A stretch of DNA of 5,381 nucleotides from an uncultured Methanobrevibacter sp. (GCA_902782595.1 CACZNW010000129.1:1-5381), one strand, 5' to 3'. Shown: positions 1 to 5,370, counted from the stretch's first letter. A program made the numbers and translations. Notes: generated by a model not told the origin, from the sequence alone.

Positions 1-21
1 ATATGTGAAACATTAAAATTA

Positions 22-354
22 TTACATTATTTTTTCAATATACATCTTATTTCCACATTCATAGGCAAAAGCCTCCTGCTGCAGCACATCATTGTGTTTT
101 TTAAACCAGTTTTGAAATATCTCTTCCGGATTATGGGTGCTTTTACAAACAAACAGTGTAATCAGCAGTTCATCATAACGCCTTGATTTGTAATATCCGT
201 TGACTTTGGTTACATAAAGATTGTCATGACCGATTTGACTGAACTGAATCATCAAATCCTCTATCAAATCATCGATTTCAATTTCAATCAGTTTACCGTC
301 GGCATATCTGAAGAGAGGAATGTGAAAAACATATTTTTCATCCAGTTCAATCAT
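22..354 (-). CDS. Hypothetical protein, 110 aa
   Basis: I do not recognise a family. The start is an ATG at 352-354 with a clear SD (AAGGTGA on the minus strand, plus-strand 361-367) about 6 nt upstream, so the gene and its start look real. The protein has no signal peptide or membrane segment and looks cytosolic. The N-terminal third is acidic (IEIEIDDLIEDL near residues 23-34). The middle and C-terminal parts alternate strand-like and helical stretches: a GYYKSRRYDE patch near 53-62, then LLITLFVCK, then an amphipathic stretch around NWFKKHNDVLQQEAF. This would suit a small alpha/beta fold, which is inference only. Two cysteines (about 70 and 100) do not form a metal motif. It lies 37 nt downstream of the small membrane protein gene on the same strand, with no convincing promoter in the gap, so the two are probably co-transcribed. 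Confidence 0.75.
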   Translation of the reverse strand: MIELDEKYVFHIPLFRYADGKLIEIEIDDLIEDLMIQFSQIGHDNLYVTKVNGYYKSRRYDELLITLFVCKSTHNPEEIFQNWFKKHNDVLQQEAFAYECGNKMYIEKIM

Positions 355-391
355 TGAAAATCACCTTAATCCTGTGGGTTTTAGGGTTAAA

Positions 392-682
392 TTACCTTCT
401 GATTCTATTATTTTCTACCCTGTAGATTCTGCTTCTCATATGTGGTTCAGGCTCTTTTTTGATATTAATTTTACCTTCCTTATAAGTCAGATAAAGGGAT
501 ACGACCCATGTAAGAATGGAAATATAATGGAAAAATCCAAATACATACATTCCTAAAAGATTACAGATTATTCCAACTGCAAGCAAACCTAAACCTTTTG
601 AAACGTTTCCCAAATATGCAATTCCAACACCCGTAAAAAGGAATGATAGAATCATTGCAACTGTTGAACTCTTTTCTGCCAT
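392..682 (-). CDS. Small TM2-like integral membrane protein
   Basis: A 96-residue membrane protein. Three hydrophobic segments are visible: about 7-25 (MILSFLFTGVGIAYLG), 30-51 (GLGLLAVGIICNLLGMYVFG) and 53-67 (YISILTWVVSLYLTY), followed by a basic, charged tail of about 27 residues ending in RRIRR-like sequence. The pattern 'LSFLFTGxGxxYLGxxxKGLG' resembles the first helix and turn of TM2-type proteins, which are common in methanogens and Gram-positive bacteria and have no defined biochemical role. The ATG start at 680-682 is supported by GGTGA (plus-strand 692-696) 9 nt upstream. It is probably the first gene of a two-gene unit with the 110-residue protein downstream. The TM2-like assignment is from pattern only; the membrane location is much more secure than the family. 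Confidence 0.8.
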   Translation of the reverse strand: MAEKSSTVAMILSFLFTGVGIAYLGNVSKGLGLLAVGIICNLLGMYVFGFFHYISILTWVVSLYLTYKEGKINIKKEPEPHMRSRIYRVENNRIRR

Positions 683-689
683 AATAATT

Positions 690-698
690 ATTCACCAT
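690..698 (-). promoter_or_regulatory. SD site fixing the TM2-like gene start
   Basis: The minus strand reads ATGGTGAAT here, with GGTGA at plus-strand 692-696, about 9 nt ahead of the ATG at 680-682. The motif is complementary to the usual archaeal 16S 3' end. Confidence 0.6.
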
Positions 699-731
699 TT
701 TTACTTAATTAAATAGTATTTTTGTATCTTT

Positions 732-748
732 TTAATATTTAACATTAA
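732..748 (-). promoter_or_regulatory. Candidate archaeal promoter for the two-gene membrane/hypothetical unit
   Basis: On the minus strand a TATA-like GTTAAATATTA (plus-strand 732-742) lies just after the oxidoreductase stop codon. A transcript start about 25-27 nt downstream would fall near 708-712, giving a leader of roughly 25-30 nt that includes the GGTGA SD. The surrounding 683-751 gap is very AT-rich, so chance matches are likely. There is no strong T-tract ending the oxidoreductase transcript, so read-through from it is also possible. Confidence 0.35.
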
Positions 749-751
749 AGA

Positions 752-2206
752 TTAAAATGAATAATGTATATTGTGCAGTTTATAAAGACAAACTGAACTG
801 CTTGAAGGGAATGCATAAATCATATAATCAAGCTCATCAAGAGTTATTTTCTTGTTGATTATGAATGCAAACATGTTTGCAACATTTTCAGCATCCGCAG
901 CATATATTTCAGCACCAACAATGTTCAAATCCCTATCAACAATGACTTTAGCCTCGGCAGTGGTGTCATTTTTAAGTTCAAGTGAGTAGGATTTTCCGTA
1001 TTTTATTGTATGAACGTTATATTCATCATTCTCATCACCGATGTATGCCGGAACACCCACTGTTGCTATTCTTGGTATGGTATATGCAACTGCCGGAATT
1101 ACCGGATATGTTATTTCATCTGCTTTTCCCAACAATTCCCGTGCAAGATATTTGGAGTGATGTATTGCAACGGTTACCAGTTTGGCAATTCCTGTATCGG
1201 CAACATCACCTGAAGCGTAGATATTTGGAATTTGTGTCTGCAGGTGTCCGTTAACCTTAATTCCCTTATCCGTATAAGTCAGCCCCACATTTTCAAGACC
1301 GATGTCTTCAACATTGGCTGTTCTTCCCATTGCAGCAATAACATAATCCCCTTTAAGGCTAAGACCGCTTTCACAGTTTACGGTGAAAGCATTTTCATAC
1401 GCCCTATTATTGATTTTTGCTTCTGGATCTCTTAAATCCTTATCTGAATTCAATGCCTTATCAACATTTAAAACCTTATCTTCTGGATTTTCTATTAAAA
1501 CATCATCATCTTTAATTACTTCGCAGACAGTTTGGTTGAAATGGAAACGGATATTTTTCTCTTTTAGGATTTCAATGACTTTTCTGACGTAAGGCTGGTG
1601 GAAGTATTTTAAAGCCATGTCTCCTCTGACAATAACATCGGCAGCAAGGCCCGCTTCAGCAAGTATTGAGGCAAATTCCATGCCGACAAAACCGGCACCT
1701 ATAATAACTGCATGCTGGGGAAGCTCATCAATATCCAAAAAGTCAGTGCTGTCGTGGAGGTATTGCTTACCTGGAATATCCGGAATTACAGGTTTTAAAC
1801 CTGTGCATATTACAATCTTATCGGTAGTGAAAGTTTCATCACCCACCCGAACTGTGTGTTTGTCCAGAATCACTCCTTTTCCGTGAGCCACATCAAGACC
1901 GTATTCCTCAAATTTGCCGTCTAAAAACGGCGCCATATTGGCTATGCGTTTTCGTTTGAATTTCATTAAATCCAGCCAGTTAACCTCAAAGCTGCCTGAC
2001 TTTCCAACTCCCTCAAAATTATCGGTCAACGCCTTTATTTCATAGGGAGCATCAAGCAATGCTTTGGAGTTACATCCTCTATTGGCACATGCTCCCCCAT
2101 ATAAACTTTCTTCAATGATTAAAACTTTCAGACCTTCTTTTCTTAAAAATCGGCCACCCTGCCATGCGGCATTTCCACTTCCAATATAAATTACATCATA
2201 ATCCAT
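752..2206 (-). CDS. FAD-dependent pyridine nucleotide-disulfide oxidoreductase (dihydrolipoamide dehydrogenase/glutathione reductase/MerA superfamily)
   Basis: A 484-residue cytosolic flavoenzyme that should move electrons from NAD(P)H through FAD to a redox-active cysteine pair; its substrate is unknown. Visible in order: the FAD-binding GSGNAA motif (9-14), the active-site pair C40-ANRG-C45, the ATG-like turn ICTGLKP (133-139), the second Rossmann motif IIGAGFVGMEFA (168-179), the second FAD motif YASGDVAD (330-337), and the C-terminal dimerisation domain (about 370-484). R194 and K200, six residues apart after the second Rossmann strand, match the positions of the 2'-phosphate-binding arginines of glutathione reductase, which suggests NADPH. 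Two oddities stand out. The HP motif carrying the catalytic base in Lpd and glutathione reductase is F466-P467, as in mercuric reductase. Also, residues about 238-272 are an extra hydrophilic segment with a hexapeptide repeat. C472 and H479/H482 near the C-terminus might compensate. The ATG start has an AGAGGT SD at plus-strand 2213-2219. A true Lpd role is unlikely in a methanogen without 2-oxoacid dehydrogenase complexes (family knowledge). Confidence 0.9.
   Translation of the reverse strand: MDYDVIYIGSGNAAWQGGRFLRKEGLKVLIIEESLYGGACANRGCNSKALLDAPYEIKALTDNFEGVGKSGSFEVNWLDLMKFKRKRIANMAPFLDGKFEEYGLDVAHGKGVILDKHTVRVGDETFTTDKIVICTGLKPVIPDIPGKQYLHDSTDFLDIDELPQHAVIIGAGFVGMEFASILAEAGLAADVIVRGDMALKYFHQPYVRKVIEILKEKNIRFHFNQTVCEVIKDDDVLIENPEDKVLNVDKALNSDKDLRDPEAKINNRAYENAFTVNCESGLSLKGDYVIAAMGRTANVEDIGLENVGLTYTDKGIKVNGHLQTQIPNIYASGDVADTGIAKLVTVAIHHSKYLARELLGKADEITYPVIPAVAYTIPRIATVGVPAYIGDENDEYNVHTIKYGKSYSLELKNDTTAEAKVIVDRDLNIVGAEIYAADAENVANMFAFIINKKITLDELDYMIYAFPSSSSVCLYKLHNIHYSF
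1427..1480 (-). repeat. Three-fold 18-bp tandem repeat coding a DKxLxx hexapeptide
   Basis: Within the oxidoreductase, residues 243-260 read DKVLNV, DKALNS, DKDLRD: three successive six-residue units starting D-K-x-L. At the DNA level the plus strand shows CCTTATC three times at 18-bp spacing, with diverged bases between. The repeat sits in an extra loop of the NAD(P)-binding domain that typical family members lack, so it looks like an insertion grown by slippage. Confidence 0.7.
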
Positions 2207-2212
2207 ATTTTC

Positions 2213-2275
2213 AACCTCTAAAAAATAATCTGTTAAAAGACATATTTATCATTTAAGAATAAAATATTATTAAAT
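2213..2275. promoter_or_regulatory. Divergent intergenic promoter region
   Basis: This gap of about 70 bp separates the divergent oxidoreductase and TPR-HIRAN genes and must carry both promoters. For the plus strand, an A-rich BRE-like stretch (2235-2240) and a TATA-like CATATTTAT (2241-2249) predict a start near 2270, essentially at the ATG at 2276. For the minus strand, TTTAATATT (about 2265-2273) or CTTAAATGAT (about 2250-2259) could serve, with the SD at 2213-2219. The two TATA elements are interleaved, so TBP/TFB binding in one direction may interfere with the other (inference). Confidence 0.5.
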
Positions 2276-3091
2276 ATGAGAGATTATTTATATCTGGATG
2301 ATAATGATGATGCTCATCAGACCAAATTCAAGGTTTCAGACACTGAAGGATTTGATTATCTTTTTAATGAAAAACGCTATCCCGAAGCATTAAATAAAAT
2401 CAATGAAATGTTAAAAACAGATTCAGGTTACGAAAACTGGAATCTTAAGGGAAAAGTTCTCGACAGATTATCCAGATTTGATGAAGCCGTCAGGTGTTAT
2501 GACAAATCACTGAAAATTAACCCGACAACAGATACCTTAATCAATAAAGCAAATACTCTGTACAACTGGGCAAAGGTTACATTTTTCCCAGAGGCAAATT
2601 ACAGAAAGGCTCGGGAGTTAATTGATATGGGAATAAACACCCTTCCGGATACGGAAGATCCGTCTGAATTTTATTTTTTAAAGGCTGAAATACTTGAAGG
2701 TCAAAATAACCTCCCCGAATCATACAAATGTTATCTAATCGCATATCAGGAACATGATAAACTCAAGGAATTTGAAAAACAGACTTCTTACTTGAAAAGT
2801 ACTGCGGATACTTTATTAAATATCGCGGGAAGCAGCTATTACAGTTACACTCCAAAAACCGGCGATATTCTTACTCTGGTTAAAGATGATGAAAATGAAC
2901 ATGACCGGGATGCGATTGCAGTTGTTAAAGATAGTGAAACCGTTGGATATGTGGCAAATAATGATTACACTCTAATTAATGAGGTTAAAAGTGCAAGCAG
3001 TATCAGAAATTCAATACATGACAATCAGAAAATAGAAATATTATTCACATACATTGGAGAGTATGTTATCGCCAGATTAATATCCGGATAG
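2276..3091 (+). CDS. TPR-repeat protein with C-terminal HIRAN domain
   Basis: A 271-residue soluble protein in two parts. Residues about 26-160 contain tetratricopeptide-like helical pairs. The clearest unit is 53-83 (ENWNLKGKVLDRLSRFDEAV...KSLKINP), with weaker ones at 26-50 (FDYLFNEKRYPEALNKINEM) and 131-160. TPRs bind partner proteins. Residues about 185-271 fit a HIRAN domain: 'TGDILTLVKDDENEHDRDAI' is the core, with the conserved N-x-x-D-x-x-A-I spacing (N207, D210, A213, I214), followed by VGYV (223-226) and the strand IEILFTYIGEYVIARL. HIRAN domains, known from HLTF/Rad5 and from standalone prokaryotic proteins, bind DNA ends or damaged DNA. The role here could therefore be recruitment of a partner to damaged or foreign DNA (inference). 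The ATG has no SD, and a TATA-like element at 2241-2249 predicts an almost leaderless mRNA. The HIRAN call is by eye and fairly good. Confidence 0.82.
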   Translation: MRDYLYLDDNDDAHQTKFKVSDTEGFDYLFNEKRYPEALNKINEMLKTDSGYENWNLKGKVLDRLSRFDEAVRCYDKSLKINPTTDTLINKANTLYNWAKVTFFPEANYRKARELIDMGINTLPDTEDPSEFYFLKAEILEGQNNLPESYKCYLIAYQEHDKLKEFEKQTSYLKSTADTLLNIAGSSYYSYTPKTGDILTLVKDDENEHDRDAIAVVKDSETVGYVANNDYTLINEVKSASSIRNSIHDNQKIEILFTYIGEYVIARLISG

Positions 3092-3093
3092 CT

Positions 3094-3112
3094 CAAAAAC
3101 CATATATAAATT
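3094..3112 (+). promoter_or_regulatory. Archaeal promoter (BRE + TATA) for the peptidase/CARF unit
   Basis: A BRE-like CAAAAAC (3094-3100) is followed directly by the TATA-like CATATATAAATT (3101-3112). A start 25-27 nt downstream would fall near 3130, giving a leader of about 14 nt that includes the AGGTGA SD at 3133-3138. This is the best promoter match in the window. It implies that the peptidase and CARF genes are transcribed separately from the TPR-HIRAN gene. Confidence 0.6.
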
Positions 3113-3132
3113 AAATCACAAACATTAAATTC

Positions 3133-3147
3133 AGGTGAATATAATTG
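3133..3147 (+). promoter_or_regulatory. Strong SD with TTG start codon
   Basis: AGGTGA (3133-3138) lies 6 nt before TTG (3145-3147). No in-frame ATG occurs between the SD and the membrane anchor that follows; the first internal Met is residue 13, inside the hydrophobic segment. TTG is therefore the likely start. Confidence 0.75.
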
Positions 3148-3828
3148 GAAAAATCAACTAAAATAATTCTCATAGCAGTTATGTTAATGATTATTGGAGG
3201 ATTAATCTATTTTGAAACACCTCACGTTAATGAAATATCATACACAACACTTGCCAATACAAGTATCGGGACAGTGGAAGTCGGTGTTTCTGGAAATGAA
3301 AATGCAACAAAGTGTATTGCACTGATTACCGGAATTCATCCAAGGGAGACATTGTCAATTGAGCCTGAAATACAGGCTGCAAGGGAATTCGGAAATGATG
3401 ATGTTAAAATAATTAACTATAAGGTAACCGTCACGGATAATCCAGAAGACTATGAACAGGGAAGAGCAAACGGTGAAAGTCTGGTTCATGACTATGTCAA
3501 TCCAGATGTTACTTCTTCAGATGCGGATGCCGTGGTCATTGCCCATTCACACGTTCCGGAATATGGTGAGGGATTCTATCTTGCCACACCTGAAATGGAT
3601 GATGTCTCAGTCAGTACAGCTAAAGAGATTAGTCAAATGAGTGATTTCAACTATTATCCGGTTACAGGTAATGAAACCTACAAATCCACTTCTGCAGTTC
3701 TGGTTTCAAAGCCTATTGCTCAAGCAGGTTATCCGACATTTGTTTATGAGATACCCGAAGATATTTCAGATAGGACCTCAACCGACAAGACTAAAGAATT
3801 ATTTAATCTGATTGTTGATAATTTATAG
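3145..3828 (+). CDS. Membrane-anchored M14-like zinc carboxypeptidase / succinylglutamate desuccinylase-type hydrolase
   Basis: A 227-residue protein with a single N-terminal hydrophobic helix (about 6-23, KIILIAVMLMIIGGLIYF) after a short charged start. It is probably a signal anchor with the catalytic part outside the cell. Zinc-site features of the M14/AstE-AspA class are visible: the first ligand pair H65-x-x-E68 in GIHPRE after a hydrophobic strand, R107 and N109 in the position of the substrate-binding Arg/Asn, a third ligand at H134 or H136 in VIAHSH, and a candidate catalytic glutamate at E202 in FVYEIPED. Such enzymes remove a C-terminal residue or an N-acyl group; the substrate here is not identifiable. 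At about 200 residues, the catalytic domain is short compared with classical carboxypeptidases of about 300. It begins with TTG and has its own promoter. The CARF gene follows after 11 nt, so the two are very likely co-transcribed. A link to pseudomurein or peptide trimming at the envelope is speculation. Confidence 0.75.
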   Translation: MEKSTKIILIAVMLMIIGGLIYFETPHVNEISYTTLANTSIGTVEVGVSGNENATKCIALITGIHPRETLSIEPEIQAAREFGNDDVKIINYKVTVTDNPEDYEQGRANGESLVHDYVNPDVTSSDADAVVIAHSHVPEYGEGFYLATPEMDDVSVSTAKEISQMSDFNYYPVTGNETYKSTSAVLVSKPIAQAGYPTFVYEIPEDISDRTSTDKTKELFNLIVDNL

Positions 3829-3835
3829 GAAGGAT
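3828..3835 (+). promoter_or_regulatory. SD for the CARF gene overlapping the upstream stop
   Basis: GGAAGGA at 3828-3834 begins on the last base of the peptidase TAG stop and lies 5 nt before the ATG at 3840. This supports co-translation from one mRNA. Confidence 0.65.
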
Positions 3836-3839
3836 TATT

Positions 3840-4598
3840 ATGAGAAGAAAAGAAATTATATTATTCATGACAACTGGAACCGGCATTAATTCAGACAATT
3901 CAGATGAGGGCGACAAACAGCTTGCCAAAAAATTGTATTCCACAATTAACAAAATATATCCGAATAAAGTTGTATTCTTCGCATCAAACATATCAAAACA
4001 AACCATTCCATATATTGAAGAGTTATTTAAAAAAGACAATGATGAATTTATTTCAGGTGAAGATTATGAGATAGTTACCGTTGAAGCAATAGATGACTTC
4101 AGCAGCTGTTTTGAAATATTTGAATCTAAAATTTTGCAATATGATTATATGGACGATAAAGATTATCAGATTATTATGGATTATACATCCGGAACAAAAA
4201 CAATGTCTGCAGCAATGGCATGCTGCGGAATGTTTTATTTAAAAGATTTGGTTTCCGTTGGTGGAGACAGAAGAAACGGCCAGGTTTCAGCAGGTACTGA
4301 AATCATCAATTACCAGAACTTGTATAAAATCTATGACAAATTTGCACTGATGAGAACCCGACGCAATTTCAACTCCCATCGTTTCATGCCGTGCATTGAC
4401 ATACTGAACTATATTGTTGATTTAAACATTCACAAGGACTCGTTCTTAAATCTATGTAAAGCATATTATTATTGGGACAATATGGCTTTTGAACATGCAT
4501 ATAATCATTTAAAAGAAGTTGATACCAAGGCCATGGAATTCGTTGAAATCAGAAAAAGAACTGAAGATGAACCTGAAGGCACTGGGCAATATTGTTAA
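3840..4598 (+). CDS. CARF-domain half of a frameshifted CRISPR-associated TIGR02710/Cas02710-type protein
   Basis: This is the first 252 codons of a CARF-HEPN protein; residues after about 239 are probably out-of-frame sequence ending at a premature TAA (4596-4598). CARF domains bind cyclic oligoadenylate made by Cas10 in type III CRISPR systems and switch on a fused nuclease (family knowledge). Visible: the N-terminal strand with nucleotide-loop motif LFMTTGTG (8-15), a DEGDKQLAKKLY helix, a second strand VVFFASN (44-50), the hallmark DYTSGTKTMSAAM (114-126), and VGGDRRNGQV followed by AGTE (140-154), matching the family's GG-x-R-x-x-x-x-V-x-x-GTE pattern. A helical linker follows (182-239). 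In the composite protein (about 429 residues, near the usual family length) this continues into the segment ending at 5130. No cas10, other cas gene or repeat array is visible nearby. The family call is strong, but whether the protein is functional is unknown. Confidence 0.88.
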   Translation: MRRKEIILFMTTGTGINSDNSDEGDKQLAKKLYSTINKIYPNKVVFFASNISKQTIPYIEELFKKDNDEFISGEDYEIVTVEAIDDFSSCFEIFESKILQYDYMDDKDYQIIMDYTSGTKTMSAAMACCGMFYLKDLVSVGGDRRNGQVSAGTEIINYQNLYKIYDKFALMRTRRNFNSHRFMPCIDILNYIVDLNIHKDSFLNLCKAYYYWDNMAFEHAYNHLKEVDTKAMEFVEIRKRTEDEPEGTGQYC

Positions 4599-5130
4599 TT
4601 CAAGATCAGATAATCTGAAAAACTGTTATATTCTTGCAAGTTTGATTAATAATTCTATACGAAAAGCTGATGAGTATAAATATGATGATGCAATTGCTCG
4701 ATTATATCGATCCTTTGAATTAATTGCACAAATTCAACTAAAGAAGTATATGCTTAACAGTTCAGATATAGACATTTCCATATTAAAAGAAAACAATGTT
4801 TCACAGGATATTATTGATGAACTGATTAAAACCGCTGAAGACGGGAAAATACGTATCGGACTTATAAAAGATTATCAGATATTGTATGAATTGGATGACG
4901 ATTTAGGTAAATATTATATTGAAAATGAAAACAAAATCAAGAATCTGACACAAAAAAGAAACAAATCCATTTTAGCACATGGTCTTGATTCACAGACAAA
5001 AGAGGATTATGACAAATTCCTGGAACTTGTAGTGAATCTGGCTCATAAACTAGACAGAGACATGAATAAATTCCTTAAAGAAACAAAATTTGCGAAATTT
5101 GATTTAAAAATTATTGATAAAAAAAAGTAA
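4519..5130 (+). CDS. HEPN-RNase half of the frameshifted CARF-HEPN protein
   Basis: This continues the protein begun at 3840 in the next reading frame. The frame is open from about 4519 to the TAA at 5128-5130; genuine sequence probably starts at codon GAA 4558 (ELKMNLKALG). It shows the family signature YDDAIARLYRSFELIAQIQL (composite residues 281-300) and the HEPN catalytic motif R-NKSILA-H (R373 and H380, codons 4957-4959 and 4978-4980), an RX6H pattern followed by G, as in TIGR02710 proteins. HEPN domains of this class are metal-independent endoribonucleases that work as dimers (family knowledge). The end is lysine-rich. A separate translation start is possible at ATG 4567 (overlapping the CARF half, with a poor SD) or TTG 4519. 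If used, it would give a HEPN polypeptide without its CARF sensor. The stretch 4519-4557 in this frame is probably not native sequence. Confidence 0.85.
   Translation: MIPRPWNSLKSEKELKMNLKALGNIVNSRSDNLKNCYILASLINNSIRKADEYKYDDAIARLYRSFELIAQIQLKKYMLNSSDIDISILKENNVSQDIIDELIKTAEDGKIRIGLIKDYQILYELDDDLGKYYIENENKIKNLTQKRNKSILAHGLDSQTKEDYDKFLELVVNLAHKLDRDMNKFLKETKFAKFDLKIIDKKK
4551..4598 (+). other. +1 frameshift site and premature stop in the CARF-HEPN gene
   Basis: In the upstream frame the codons are AGA AAA AGA ACT, running to TAA at 4596-4598. Skipping one A of the A5 run (4553-4557) gives AGA AAA GAA CTG, joining IRK to ELKMNLKALG and restoring one open frame of about 429 codons. The event is thus one extra A, or a +1 ribosomal shift here. 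Other junctions between about 4519 and 4598 are possible; the A5 run is the simplest. Confidence 0.8.
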
Positions 5131-5139
5131 AAAAAAGAT
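5116..5139 (-). terminator. Oligo-T terminator for the winged-helix gene
   Basis: Immediately after the minus-strand stop (5141-5143) come a T6 run (5131-5136) and a T8 run (5120-5127) on that strand. These are typical of archaeal intrinsic termination without a hairpin. The runs overlap the end of the convergent HEPN reading frame. Confidence 0.45.
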
Positions 5140-5140
5140 A

Positions 5141-5323
5141 TTATTTTTCAGCTAATGTCCAATAACATCTTTTAGGTGAAACAATTGTTTCATCCTTTTT
5201 TAATTCTTTCATAATTTTATCCACTTCTTTTTTTTCAACACCTGAAATTTCACTTACTTTTTTAGCATTTAAAGGGTCATCAGAACTTCTAAATGCCTCA
5301 ATAACTTTTTCTTTATCATCCAT
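5141..5323 (-). CDS. Small winged-helix DNA-binding regulator, 60 aa
   Basis: A 60-residue, highly charged cytosolic protein with a helix-turn-helix plus wing layout: helix 1 EKVIEAFRSS (5-14), then PLNAKKVSEISG (20-31) as helix 2 and turn, VEKKEVDKIMKELKKD (32-47) as recognition helix, and a wing TIVSPKRCYWTLAEK (49-60 and on). This is the minimal MarR/ArsR-like wHTH common as standalone proteins in methanogens; its targets are unknown. An upstream in-frame GTG at 5330-5332 could extend it by three residues. However, that GTG lies inside the SD AGGTG (plus-strand 5330-5334), which is ideally placed 6 nt before the ATG at 5321-5323, so the ATG is chosen. The gene is convergent with the HEPN half, 10 nt apart. 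No evidence ties it to the CARF gene beyond position. Confidence 0.8.
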   Translation of the reverse strand: MDDKEKVIEAFRSSDDPLNAKKVSEISGVEKKEVDKIMKELKKDETIVSPKRCYWTLAEK

Positions 5324-5354
5324 TATTAACACCTTTAACTATAGTTTTGTCGGA

Positions 5355-5370
5355 TGAAGTATTAAAGTTT
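5355..5370 (-). promoter_or_regulatory. Candidate promoter of the winged-helix gene
   Basis: The minus strand has CTTTAATAC (plus-strand 5359-5367) preceded by an A-rich BRE-like stretch. A start about 26 nt downstream would fall near 5337, leaving a leader of roughly 14 nt with the AGGTG SD. This fits, but one AT-rich match is weak evidence. Confidence 0.4.

Noticed and set aside
373..396. Telomere-like GGGTTTTAGGG sequence in the gap between the first two genes
   Set aside because: It occurs only once, has no tandem copies and lies in a short intergenic gap; a chance match.
374..556. Plus-strand open frame opposite the TM2-like gene
   Set aside because: It is antisense to a gene with a clear SD and membrane-protein pattern, and has no SD of its own.
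982..1886. Several plus-strand open frames across the oxidoreductase region
   Set aside because: They lie entirely antisense to a strongly supported flavoenzyme, lack SD sites and have low-complexity, Cys/Ser/Phe-rich translations typical of shadow frames.
3452..3640. Internal open frame in the peptidase gene
   Set aside because: It is embedded in another frame of a gene with recognisable zinc-site motifs, and has an atypical Met/Gln-rich translation.
3803..4039. Minus-strand open frame across the peptidase/CARF junction
   Set aside because: It overlaps the conserved CARF N-terminus on the opposite strand and has no SD or family pattern.
5330..5332. GTG start giving a 63-residue winged-helix protein
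   Set aside because: This GTG is part of the AGGTG SD that is ideally placed for the ATG at 5321-5323.
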